Source: Melastoma dodecandrum
Lineage: Eukaryota > Streptophyta > Magnoliopsida > Myrtales > Melastomataceae
DNA: 64,000 bases
Assembly (NCBI GenBank): GCA_029817715.1
Contig: JARUPY010000607.1
Location: 7,068,001-7,132,000, forward strand
Direction: 5' to 3'
Position numbers and translations under genes: made by a program. The notes below the pieces were generated by a model. That model saw nothing but the letters and a program-made list of their open reading frames with translations. It made no database searches and was not told where the DNA came from. Shown here in pieces: positions 12,061 to 23,370 of the stretch; the first letter of the stretch is position 1; each line of letters opens with the position of its first letter.

Positions 12061-12568
12061 ACTTACAACAAATTCTACCTAGACACTCTCATTATACATA
12101 ATTCAAAAACTAAGATTGTAAACTAAGGATTAATAAGATAAGGTTCTGCATAGAAAAGAAAACAAGTGATTAGATAATATTACAATTCCATATGTACAAG
12201 ATCCATCACTCAGGCAAATATTCATTTCGAATCAAAATCCTATCAATAGGATTATGATTTGGAAAAATTCCCTAGAGTAATGTGTTACGTATGGTTCTGG
12301 ACTGTGTTGACCAGCAGGAACCTTCTACAAATGAAAGTAATTTGAGATTAACTTTCATAAGTATAAAATTTATTTCATTCTGTCCAAGTGTCTAATTCAA
12401 TGAACTTTGACCTATCATGTGGATAATTTTTCCAAATAACGATTGCTTGGTGGTCAAGTCGATCCATAGAAGGCTGGAGACAACCTTGCAAAACGTTTCC
12501 ATAAATAGGTAATATATTTCCTTCACTGGAGAATATAATTCATATTGTAATTATTAGGTAAAATAAGT
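12061..12568 (-). repeat. Part of a copia 3' LTR left of the Tat insertion
   Basis: This is non-coding sequence ending at the left edge of the 19.3-kb element. It is inferred to continue the copia 3' LTR that begins at about 31929 and is cut at 31828. It carries an AGAAGGTTC motif (complement of 12318-12326), of the kind that recurs in the copia remnant. The boundary at 12061 is approximate. Confidence 0.4.
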
Positions 12569-15500
12569 TGTACGCGCGCCCTCCGGCCTAGCACGCGCGC
12601 TGCGGCTCCGGCGACACGAGGATCCAGGCCCGCTCCCCGAGGCCAAATTCGGTCGGTGTCGCGACTCGAGCGTCGGACGCTGCGGAAGGGTATCGAGTTG
12701 AATCCTCCCTTGGTTCCCGAGCGGATCTGCGGGGCGTTTCGCCGACCGTCTCCAGTCCTTGAAGGCGACGGACGAAAGGCTGCGTTAAGACCTCGCTTTA
12801 GAAATTCCGAGAGGAACCAGGAAGCGGCTCGTGTTGCCGTCACCCATCCAAAATGGCTCCGTTTGTAAACTATGTTGTTGTTTAACCTAGGTAAACTATT
12901 ACGGAGTCGCCACCGACTTTTCATTTTAAAACTGTTAAGTCGAAAAAACAGCTTGTTCGGGGATTTCTACTTACTAGTCTTTACACTCTAAACATGCGAA
13001 GAGGTGGCGTTTGCTCCAAAATAGTTTGGCTTTTGATTAACGGGCGTTGGACCCGATCCGGGCATGACTCCGGACTCATGTCACTGTTTTACGGGCGTTG
13101 GACCCGATTCGAGCCTTTCGGGCTCGAACTCATGTGTATTTAGCAAATAGCATGCGACGATAAACCTACGGGCCTAAAGCATGCGAACAACCACAACCAA
13201 TTATCGAGATCAAAGAGAACGGGAAAGGGCGGTGATCGTGAGCTTATGCACTTGGGCTCACGACCCGTTACATGTGGAAATAAAGAAAAGACGGGAAGCC
13301 CGCACTTCCCTCATGTACCTGAGATGACGGTTGATGCCGCTTTACTTCGAAGCTAGCGCCTTCGAGCTTTCTGTCTTCGTGATATTGCTTTGTCGGGATC
13401 CCATAAAGCTCGGTTGATTGTTCATGTAAAAATCAAAATACCACAGGAAGACGATATTCAGAAAATTCCAAAATACATGGGATAATTTCGGAATTAACTG
13501 ATGAGTAAGAATGATTACTCACCGGGCGTTGTGTGGCCCATGAAGTTGAAAGATATTCTCTCGTTGTTTTAACATGCAAAACAAAGGAGAAAAACAAAGG
13601 AGAGCAACAGCAGCGAGGAACAATTAATCGACGTATATTTAATCGTACTGAAAAGTAAGACATGACTTACCGTTTGAAGTGGTTGATTGGGGTTTTTGTA
13701 GCCCGTTGATGTCAATCTTCCAAGATTGTATACTTGTGTACTGATTTCGAGATTGCTCGAGAATATTCGCCAGAATCCCACCGTATTTTCATGAAAAACA
13801 AGGAAATCGCCATTAGTAATGCACAAAAGGGAATGCCGAATAATTCAGTAAGTCTTGTGAATGCATAAGGAAACGTCGACATATTACTGAAAATATAGTT
13901 CATGTGTCCCCTTTTATGAAATTTTATTTTATTTTATTGATTATTATTATTATTATTATCATCATTATCAAAACAGTGAAAAAAAAAAAGGAATTGATGG
14001 CCCCACGCCTCTGACACCCCACGCTCCTTTCCCCTTTTTTTTCTTTTTTTTTTTAAATTATTTTTTTATTTATTTATTATTATTATTATTAGTTTTAAAT
14101 AAAAAGAAAAAGAAAATGAGCTAAGGAAAACTTACCGTGTGCTCCCCTCCTTTCCCCAGACGACCCTTTTCATAATTTTTTTGTTTAAATAATAACAATA
14201 ATGTAATAGTAATAATTAAATAAGAGATAACGAAAACTCACCTTTTGCTCGGCTGTGCGTTCTTCTCCCTCCCCAGACGACCCCGCTTCCCATTTTTCTT
14301 CTTCATTTTTTTTAATTTCTCCTTTAGCTCGTGGAAGGATGGGTTTCGCCAGCTCCCCTTTGCACCCTCATGGAGCAGCGGCGGGCGATTTTGGGGGGAG
14401 AAATCTTGGAGGAACGATGGGGGGTGGGCGGCCATGCTTTGGAGCCGTCGTGTTGCTGGTTCATGGAGGGTGAGAGCCGTCGCCATCGGAGTCCACGATC
14501 TGGCCGTCCGCCCGCCGTCCTTCGTGGGGCACTTCATGGAGGAGGGATTAGCAACAGAGGGGAGCTCCTTGGAGGAGATCGGGCCGTCGCCGTGGCGGGT
14601 ACAGAGGCTGAATGCACCGCGGAGCTTGGGACCCGCGGAAGCAGCGGGAGGTACTTCTTGTGCTGGGTGAGCTCCTTGAGGAATTCCTCGGGGGCGTTGT
14701 TCTCGGGCGGATGCGTTGATCTTCCTGCTGATCTCGTTGTGGGTTTGCGGCTACGGAGAGGACGCGGAGGTGCTGGAGCTGGATAGGTCGGAGGGGAGAG
14801 AGAGAGAGAGATCCCCGGGAGGTGCGAGTCCGGCGCCACCAGGTTGGGCTGTCCCGGCGTCCTGCTTCGCGCCCGTGGGAGAGGAGGCCATGCAAGCCGG
14901 GATGGAGACGCCGAGGGGTCCTGAAGTCGAAGCTGCGGTTGGACGGTGAGTTAGATCTCCTCGCTTCGGAGGCAGAGCTGGCAGCCGATCCCGTCCAAAT
15001 CTCTTCCTGGACGCCAAAAGAAGACAAGTTAGAGGAAAAGGAAGGCTCCTCGCGACGCTAACGTGTGTTCGCGAGGAGCTCGGTCGTAGTTTTCAACCGA
15101 GGGGGGGTAAGACTCAGCCAGGCTAACTAGAGGGAGTTTGCTCCCGTTGAACTTCGTCGCCGCCGCGTCCAGAATGGAGGGGGGTGCTGGAGCTCGCCGT
15201 GATCAGAGGTAAGCTTTCCTCCTTGTCGTCTGCTTCGTTTGGGTTGATTACCAAAGGGGTTCCTTCAACGCGGGTCTCTGCTTACCTTGGGCAGATTCTG
15301 GTTGGGGATTGATCGAGTTGGTTCTTCGATGGGCTTGAAAGGGAGTTGGTGGTTTATTTTCTGTTGGAGGCGTATCTGGAGAGGGAGGGGGATTGATCGC
15401 CGTCCCCTGGTTGCCCCGTCTTTGCTCCCTTTAATAAGGGGTCGGCTCCCCCTTATCCGCCCGGTCGTGGCACCCTCTTCAAGGCATCGCAGGCGGTCGT

Positions 15501-16185
15501 CACAGCTATTAGGGGAGGAGGTGACGATTCCTATTGCGGCTGATTTCTCCGCGGCCTGTCTAATGTCCTTTCTTTTTCTGTTGAACGCAGGTGGGTAGGT
15601 GGTGCAAGTGGGAGGTGCTCCTGAGGAAGCCTTGAATTGCGGACCCTAGGGGAAGGAGCCGATGGTCTTAGGCTCACCACTGGCTGCTGGTGGCCTCGCC
15701 TCCCCCTCTATTTCCTGTCAGTTCTGGTTGTTGGTGATGTTACTACAGGCTGCAGTCGTGGCCATCACTGCCCTCCAGTCGATCGGGAGCATTGGGCTGG
15801 GCTTCTTCAAATCTCGGAGGCATTGGCGATGGGCTGGGTAGGTAAGTGGGTGGCCCCAATTCAGGGGGTCGGTAAGACAGCCCTGAACTCACCCGGCGGG
15901 TCTGACCAACGTTTGGGCCTTGGGATTTGAGGTGAGTCCTCCTTGACGTTGGTCCAGCCGGAAGAAAGATCTGCAAGCCTATCCTCTTGGCGACGGAAGA
16001 AGCGACTGGCTTTTTATTGTTTTCATTTTATTTTATTTTTTTTTAAGATTTGGACTGAGTGTACGAATTCTTTAAATTGGTCCCGGCACGAATAATCACA
16101 AATCCCCCTCAAATTTCAAAGTACCTCTCGACTGGGTCCAACTATATATAGCGACCGATCCTATACACAATTTGTGGGATCTACA
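12569..16185 (-). repeat. 3' LTR of the Tat/Ogre element (3,617 bp)
   Basis: It is bounded by TGTACGCGCG at 12569 and GATCTACA ending at 16185, and matches 28207-31828 throughout. Differences are scattered substitutions plus small indels, notably about 20 bp present at 29177-29197 of the other LTR and absent near 13541. It is unusually long and mosaic: GC-rich blocks (12570-12860, 14230-15240) alternate with A/T tracts (13920-14240). Overlapping open frames on both strands at 14230-15600 recur in the other LTR because the LTRs are copies; none resembles a known protein. A perfect CTATATATAG lies about 40 bp inside the U3 end. Confidence 0.95.
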
Positions 16186-16199
16186 GTTTGCCCCTCCTT
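16186..16199 (-). other. Polypurine tract of the Tat/Ogre element
   Basis: On the minus strand AAGGAGGGGCAAAC directly abuts the TGTAGATC start of the 3' LTR, the expected place and composition for the plus-strand primer. Confidence 0.85.
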
Positions 16200-18193
16200 G
16201 CGAGAGAATCTGAGAAGGTTTTCTCGCAAGGATGACGATAGATACCCCAAATTGTGAGTTGGGTATCCTGGTCAGATTAGTGTCTCGGGATCTGATAACA
16301 AAATGTTAGTAACAAATGCAAATAAATGAAAATGTATGGTTATGGCCCTCACGTAGAACATGTTTTATTTAGAGTTGCTTCTGGGCGGAATTGGGGTGGT
16401 ATCCAGGCTCTCTCATGGCTCACTGTTGTTTTCTCGATTCATATCGTTCGGGCCTCAAGATTCATTTGACTTGGATGCTTCATGTACCGGTCGAAGGAGT
16501 CTTTGCACGGGTTACATCGTGGTTTTGGCATAAGGCCTTTTGATTCGAAAGCCCGAATTTGCCGTTAGAAAGATAGAGCCTAAGGACCTCATCAGAAGCT
16601 TTAAGACCACAAAGTCTTCACCGTTCGGGCGAATTGTCCTTCTACAGACAGCCGGCCAGTCGAGGTTTCTTCTTAGGGTTTTGACGTCGACTTTTACTGA
16701 GTTCTGATGATCCACCTTTGGGGAATATTCTTTACTCGTCGAAAGACAACACCTTTGCTTTTGCGACCTTTCCGTGTAGGCCCTTTTTGATGCTTTTATT
16801 TTGCTCTTTCAATTATTTTGCACTTTGCTCTTTTAGACTTTGGTCTTTGCACTGATTTTGCTTTTTCTTCGCTCGTAGGGGTTTGCCCCCATCTTTCCTT
16901 TTTGTCCGGTTGAGAAAACTTTGGATTTCTTGAATCTTTCCAAGGAGAAGACTGACTGGCAAGCTGATCCGCCGAATGATACGTCCTCGCCCGAACTTCG
17001 CGGAAGTGTTGTCTCTATATTCCTATTGCTCCCGGATTCAGACTACAGGATCTCCGTTAACCTCGCTGCGAGGCAGTCCCTAGGCCCGGTGGGGGGTAGT
17101 GTATACGAAAACTTCAACTTTGGCTCGGAGAGGCTAGCAATGGTCAATGTCTGTATTTGGGATGGAGAATAAATGCTCGATCTCATCCCGGTCTGAGCAT
17201 CTTTTGTCAAAGGATTCTTTATTTGCCAGGACGTTTATGTGTGAACTCTCTCGTGTTTACGCTCGTTTCTTTTTGTCGGGCAAGTGTTTGGGAAATGGGT
17301 TTGCCTTCTCCAATTCTTGCCCAGAAGCATTCCCTTTATGCGAGAATTTTGACGATGCGCATGATCACACAAATGCTTAAGAAATGCACATATTTAGGTT
17401 AGCAAACCTCTCCGATGTGGGAAGATGCATGTATTCTCGTGTCCCCACTGGCTCCTTCGAGGTTAAGCTCGAAAACGGCTTCCACCCGACCGCCCTCGCC
17501 GTTGTTCGTGTAGATGATCATGTGCCTACAAAGTTTACAATGGATACAGACGAAGTTAGCTTGTGTACTTTGATAAAGTTAGACGCTCGCCTGGGAGAGG
17601 CGGTAGGGAATGTCTTGACTGTCGTCGGACAAGGTGAGGAGTTTTGTTAGAGAGCATTGTAGAAGACACTCTCTTGTGGTATGGCCATCTTTGGTGACAA
17701 CAAAGGCAAATATCGAATCTTTGGCTCGAAATTTCCACCCGACCGCCCACGCCTTTGCTCATAATGTAGGGTGTTCATGTACCTACACTCGTCAAAGGGC
17801 GGAAATTAAGTTAGCTGATGTAACTTGTTCCGATAAAGAAGGGGTTAAAGTTAGATTTAATATTCCCTTTTCATGTTTTATCGCCATTGCGTCTTTGTCG
17901 GTCTTGATCAAAGGATTGACGAAATGTTACTCTTGCCATGCGCTGTTACATAAGGTTGTTCATGTACCTAACAAACAGACGGCGAGAAAACAAGTGAGCT
18001 CATGCGACTTGTTTCTTTTAGAGTAAGAACAAAATTGGCTCATGTAATTTTGTTCGTAAGAATGGTGGAGTAGAGTTTCTTGGTACTCCCCTTTTTAATA
18101 TGTCTTCATCATTGCGACTTCATCCGTAGGAGTTGAAGGATTAATGAAGTTTCTCCAAGACCTCTGGCTTGAGGTTCTGCTACCCTTGCCCTT
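16200..18193 (-). other. 3' untranslated region of the Tat/Ogre element
   Basis: About 2 kb of non-coding sequence lies between the integrase stop and the polypurine tract. Its lower-numbered half has no visible repeats beyond a short stem-loop of GCGAGA and TCTCGC at about 16199-16226. The half next to pol holds degenerate tandem repeats. Plus-strand frames here do not resemble proteins. Confidence 0.7.
17380..18060. repeat. Degenerate tandem repeats in the element's 3' UTR
   Basis: Modules recur at roughly 170-250-bp spacing: TTCCACCCGACCGCCC (17478 and 17728), TTCATGTACCTA (17772 and 17959) with a related GTGCCTACA at 17522, and the AAGTTAGCTGATGTAACTTG type (17551, 17809, 17992, 18032). 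Copies are diverged and of unequal length. Tandem repeats in the 3' UTR are known for Tat-lineage elements. Confidence 0.6.
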
Positions 18194-21100
18194 CTAGGTG
18201 TAATACCGTCGGAGAGCATCCGCATTGATCGGTTGGGGTAGGTCACCTCCGTCCATCTTTGTCAGGATGGTTGCTCCTCCTGAAAAGGCGTGTTTGACGA
18301 CGAATGGTCCTTCGTAGTTCGGAGCGAATTTTTCTCTAGGATCTCTGACATTTAGCAAGATCCGTTTGAGGACCAGGTCACCTGGCTTGTATTTGATCGG
18401 CTTAACTTTCTTGTTAATTGCCCTGGACATGCGCTGTTGATAGCATTGCATGTGGTGGGCGGCAGTGAGTCGCTTCTCGTCTATGAAGTCGAGGTGGGCG
18501 AGCCGATGGTTAGTCTTCTCATCTTCTGTCATGTTGCTTTGGGACGAGATCCTAAGAGTTGGCAGTTTGACCTCCGCCGGGATGACTGCTTGTGTTCCGT
18601 AGACGAGTTCAAAGGGAGTTGCCCCAGTCGAAGTACGCATCGTCGTCCGGTAAGCGAGTAACGCGAATGGGAGCTTCTCATGCCAGTCGCGGTATGTAAT
18701 TGCCGTTTTCTGAAGGATCTTCTTCAGATTCTTGTTTGCAGCCTCGACTGCACCGTTCATTTGTGGACGGTATGGTGAAGAGTTAAGATGCTTTATCCGG
18801 AATTTCTTGCAGAGGGAATCCATTAGCTTGGAGTTGAAGTTGGCACCATTATCGGTGACCAGCAGTTCTGGAACTCCGTATCTGGTGATGATGTTAGCTC
18901 TCATGAATCGTACGATGTTGTTCGCCGTAACCTCCTTGAAGGATTGAGCTTCCACCCATTTGGTGAAATAATCAATGGCGACCAGAAGGAAACAGTGCCC
19001 ATTAGATGCCTTGGGATTGATTGGTCCAATTACGTCTATGCCCCACATCGAGAACGGCCACGGTTCGAAGAGCGGGTAGAGTCTTGTTGGGGGCACATGC
19101 ACCTTGTCACTGTAGATCTGACATTTGTGACAAGTCTTGACATACTTGATGCAATCGGCATCGATCGTGAGCCAATAGTAGCCTTGGCGCATTATCTTTT
19201 GGGCAAGTGCGTATCCATTCATGTGTGGCCCGCAGACGCCTTCGTGAACTTCGAAGATAAGTGCTTGAGCTTCTTGTTCCGTGATACACCGCATGAGGGT
19301 TGTCGTGAATGATCTCTTGTATAGAGTGTCCCCATCAAGGAAGTAGCTCCTTGTGATTCTCCTGATGAATTTGCGTTCTTTCCCTGTGCTTCCTTGGGGG
19401 AAAGTGCCCGATTCTAGATAGGCTTTAATGTTGGCGAACCATGGCGATGAGTCTTCGGTTTGGCATGGTTCAGTATACATGCAACTAGGGTCGTCGACGA
19501 TGTTAATGCGGAGGGGTTCAATGTCCATTTCACCAGCCAGGGGAATCATCGATGCAAGGACTGCAAGTGCTTCAGCAAAGCGATTATCCGCTCGTGGGAG
19601 ATAGTTGAACTCAATGTCGGTAAACTGGCGGACTAATGTCTGCAAGTAGTCCTGATATGGGATGAGCTTTGGATCCCGTGTGCGCCACGCTCCATTCGTC
19701 TGGGAGATAATAAGCGCGGAGTCTCCATATACGTCGAGGAATTTGGCCTTCATGTCGAGTGCGCGTAACAAGCCGAGAATACATGCTTCGTACTCAGCGA
19801 TGTTGTTTGTGCAAGGGAAAGTTACCTTTGCTGCTGTAGGGTAATACTGTTCATCTGGCGATATCACTACAGCCCCGACGCCCGATCCTGAGGAGTTAAC
19901 GGCACCGTCGAAGTACATCGTCCATCTTATCTTTGGCTCCACGAATAAGATGTTTTCGTCAGGCAATTGGACCTCCAGGGGTGAATCATCCGCTTCTGGG
20001 TATTCGGCAATATGATCGGCAATGGTTCTACCTTTAACAGATTTCGTCGAGTGAAATCTAATGTCGAATTCGGCTAACTGTAATTGCCATTTTGAGACTC
20101 TTCCCATCAATGTTGGTTTACCGAAGAGATATTTTAGTGGGTCATTTTCAGACACTAATAAAATTTCGTAGTGGAGAGTGTACTGGCGCAATCGATGTAA
20201 GACCCAAATGAGAGCGCAACAGGTACGTTCCGGAGTGGTGTACCTAGACTCGTAGTCGGTGAATTTCTTGCTTAAATAGTAGACGGCATGTTCTTTGGCG
20301 CCTGGTGGTTGCTGGGCGAGCATGGCTCCAAATGACTCTTCTCTGACTGTGAGATAGAGAGTGAGGGGATGTCCCGGCTTTGGCGGGATAAGAACAGGTG
20401 GTCGCGTTAGGTATATCTTGATTTGTTCGAACGCAGTTTCGCAGTCATCATCCCATTCGAACTTGACGTCTTTTCTCAATTTCTTGAACAGAGGTTTACA
20501 TGTATCGGCTAAGTTAGAGATGAACCTTCCGATGTAGTTGAGGCGGCCCATGAATCCCCGGATTTCCTTGATTGACTTTGGAGCCGGGAGATCGCGAATT
20601 GCCTTGATTTTGTCCGGGTCGATCTCGATGCCCTTGCTACTGACCACAAAGCCGAGGAGCTTACTTGATGTTGCCCCAAACACACACTTGGCCGGATTGA
20701 GGCGTAACTTGTATTTGCGGAGTCGCCCAAATAACTTGCGGAGGATGTCCACATGGTCTTGCTCTGCCTTGGGCTTGGCAATCATGTCGTCGACGTAGAC
20801 CTCGATCTCGCGATGCATCATGTCATGAAACAGTACCACCATGGCTCGTTGATACGTTGCCCCGGCGTTCTTGAGCCCGAAAGGCATCACCCGGTAGCAG
20901 AATGTGCCCTAGGGGGTTGTAAAGGTCGTCTTCTCGTTATCCTCTTCGGCCATGCGAATTTGGTTATAGTCGGAGAACCCGTCCATAAAAGAAAACCTAT
21001 TGAAACCGGCAGTGTTGTCCACCAGCAGGTCGATGTGTGGTAGAGGGAAGTCGTCTTTGGGACTTGCTTTGTTGAGGTCGCAGTAGTCGACGCAGACTCG

Positions 21101-21718
21101 GACCTTCCCGTTTTTCTTGATGACTGGGACGATGTTCGCGACCCACTCTCGGTAATGGGCCACTTCGATGAATTTGACCTTAAGGAGTTTATCAACTTCT
21201 TCTTTGATGGCGAGCGCTAGCTCGGGCTTGTATCGACGTTGCTTCTGTTTTGTCGCTGTAATTTGCGGGTCAGTGGGGATGCTGTGCTCCACTATTTCCG
21301 GATCCAAGCCTGGCATGTCCGCATACGTCCAGGCAAAGACGTCCGAGAATTCTTTGAGTAGACTGACAATGTCTCTGGCTTCGTCTGCCGGTAAGTCGGC
21401 ACCGATGAATAACTCCTTGGGTTCGTCGTCAGTCCCGATGTTGATTGACACTGGCTCTTGTAACGTGACGCTCTTCGGTTCTTCATGTCGCAGAATACCT
21501 TGTTCCAAGCCATGGTATCCATCTAGAGATTTCGGTCACGTACTATTTCCTCTGCTTGCTTATAGGGATTCTCGGGCATGACCAAACCAGATACTGGATT
21601 GTGCTCTGTAACTTCTTCCCGTCGAGCTGTGTTCTCGGGGTTTAGGTGAGGCGTTGAGTGATGGCCTATGTCTGTGAGTTGTTCAGCGGGATTTGTGGGT
21701 ATTCCCGAAGCGCCGTTC
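18194..21718 (-). pseudogene. pol: Tat/Ogre pol: RT, dual RNase H, integrase; one stop in RT
   Basis: The frame runs from a probable splice acceptor at 21719 to the stop at 18194. A 1-bp frame change occurs near 21520. From 21508 the RT fingers and palm are open to an in-frame TAG at 20909-20911, six codons before the MPFGLKNAG motif. After it 898 codons are open (numbering from 20890): RT active site YVDD at 32-35; a first RNase H at about 176-300 that lacks the catalytic Asp (YLTVREESFGAML); a second, archaeal-type RNase H at about 322-448 with D328, E368, D390 and D436; integrase zinc finger H549, H556, C587, C590; catalytic D619, D680, E716 with the classical 35-residue D-E spacing. The product would reverse-transcribe and integrate the element. 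The TAG sits where the family normally has Trp, a TGG-to-TAG change, so the copy is non-autonomous unless read through. Confidence 0.92.
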
Positions 21719-22022
21719 CTGTTTAGAAGGAAAATAAATCAGTGCATGTCCTTACAAAGGGAGATAATTTTAAGGAAATGATAAACTATGCATCCTAGAC
21801 AAAAGGGAAGTGCCGTGGGATCAGTCCTCAGCGGGGCCCTCTTCGTTTCCTCCAATTCGCCCTTTATCATCAGCGGTCAAATCCCACGGGCACCCCGGCT
21901 CAAAAAAGGGGGTCGCGTTACATACGGACATCCTTGCTAGTCCGCGACCAAAATATAGCAAGGCGACCTATCCTAGACACGTTTTATCTACATGCAAAAA
22001 GGTAGAGTTGGAAACGGTTCAC
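21719..22022 (-). other. Probable intron between protease and RT
   Basis: The protease frame meets a TGA at 22019-22021 and the RT-side frame opens again at 21718. A donor GTGAAC at 22022 and an acceptor TTTTCCTTCTAAACAG ending at 21719 would join the two reading frames in phase, removing 304 nt with several stops. Ogre elements are known to splice out an intron at this position. The donor is weak, so this is a prediction. Confidence 0.6.
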
Positions 22023-23245
22023 CCATTGAGCGGCATGTCCGACTCGGCCGGGTCTGACGCTTCCATCATATTGACATCTTCTTCAGGCTCAGCTGTCCTG
22101 TTCTTCTTGGTCCTTGGCCATTCTTCATCAGAATTTAGTGTTGAGTTGGAAGCTGAAGACTCTGCTTGCTGGTTGGTCCTTAGCCCTTCTTCATCCGAAT
22201 TTGGTGTCGAGTTGGAAGCTGAAGATTCTGCTGGCTTGTTTGGTAATGGCATTTCGGTCCCCGGGGGCGTCCCTGACAATGTTGAGACTGTTGGAAGTTG
22301 AGGAGGAGGCGTTCCGGCTTGTCGAATGTACCTCGACATTTGGTCCAGGGGGATGGCAATGTTGGAAGGTCTGAAATGGACCCGCATACGAGGCCGACGC
22401 CTCTGGCCATGCCCCTCATTAGCTTGGATAACGTTAACATGTACGCTAGCCAACCGTTCGTCTTCTGGCAGGCGCACTTCCCCCTCTGGTTTACCAGCCC
22501 TAATCTTCATGTCTTCGAGTTTCCCAGATAGGATCTCGCCTTCCATGGTTGTTGCAGAAGAACGGACGAAACGGATAAATGACTTGTCGTTGGCGTGCTT
22601 GTCCTGCTTACGCCCTACTTCACATTCGAATCCAAGCGCCGTGGTCCCCATCGGAGAGGGGATTCTGATCGGGTGGGTCATACCTTGCCCCCTGGCCCCG
22701 AGTCCTTGGCCCGGTTGGTATCCATGTCTGATGAATTCTTTCGCGGCGCTGATGTTGCCCCACGTCATTAAAGGGTCGGATTTGTAATCACGCCTAACCA
22801 TGTAAACCATTTCTAGCGTCTGGGCCGTCGATGGTTCACCGGTTGGCTCTCCGAGATACGGCATGTCGATCTCGTGGCAGAGTTCCATCGTATGTTCCCC
22901 CCTTACTGTGACGAGTTTGCCGTCTGAGGGAAACCTGACCATCTGGTGGAGCGTTGATGGGACCGCTCCTGCCTGGTGAATCCACGGGCGTCCTAGCAGC
23001 ATGTTGAAGGAGCCCGCTGTCTCGAGTATCTGAAACACGGAGGAGAAAAGGGTTGGCCCTACCTTAATCTCCAAAGTGACCTCACCGTGAGCCTGGCGCT
23101 TGGCACCGTCGAAAGCCCGGATGGATAACCCTGATTGCGGCAGCTTCTCCGTGTTGATGCCGAGCTTTTGTGCAACCACGAGCGGTATTGTATTGACCCC
23201 TGACCCACCATCTATGAGAACCTTGGAGATGGTGGTGTCCTGCAC
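22019..23245 (-). CDS. Tat/Ogre aspartic protease with G-patch
   Basis: The 408-codon frame starts from a non-ATG codon, as it is really the continuation of gag. The protease active site IDGGSG is at residues 11-16 and a second-half motif NMLLGRPW at 81-88. A G-patch (glycine-rich RNA-binding motif, GYQPGQGLGARGQG) lies at about 168-193. The tail carries a tandem duplication of about 20 residues (AESSASNST...NSDEE) near residues 340-385. The protease would mature Gag and Pol. Between 23370 and 23245 the family frame is still recognisable (LDSYMNQILANDAITFSEDD) but broken by TAG next to the gag end, TAA near 23287, and a 1-bp loss near 23232. Confidence 0.88.
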   Translation of the reverse strand: MQDTTISKVLIDGGSGVNTIPLVVAQKLGINTEKLPQSGLSIRAFDGAKRQAHGEVTLEIKVGPTLFSSVFQILETAGSFNMLLGRPWIHQAGAVPSTLHQMVRFPSDGKLVTVRGEHTMELCHEIDMPYLGEPTGEPSTAQTLEMVYMVRRDYKSDPLMTWGNISAAKEFIRHGYQPGQGLGARGQGMTHPIRIPSPMGTTALGFECEVGRKQDKHANDKSFIRFVRSSATTMEGEILSGKLEDMKIRAGKPEGEVRLPEDERLASVHVNVIQANEGHGQRRRPRMRVHFRPSNIAIPLDQMSRYIRQAGTPPPQLPTVSTLSGTPPGTEMPLPNKPAESSASNSTPNSDEEGLRTNQQAESSASNSTLNSDEEWPRTKKNRTAEPEEDVNMMEASDPAESDMPLNG

Positions 23246-23370
23246 TTGAGCGTTATAAATAGCGCATCGTTGTGATCGTCTCCTTGTTACGGGAGATCAT
23301 CTTCTGAAAAGGTAATTGCGTCGTTGGCTAATATCTGGTTCATGTACGAGTCCAACGCATTTACTTCAAC

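Noticed and set aside
14245..15061. Overlapping LTR frames (also at 29891-30708) as genes
   Set aside because: Their duplication is explained by the LTR pair. Open frames occur on both strands in GC-rich sequence, without recognisable domains.
16921..18026. Plus-strand frames of 77-130 codons in the element's 3' UTR
   Set aside because: They are antisense to the element, fall in tandem-repeat sequence, and have no recognisable domain.
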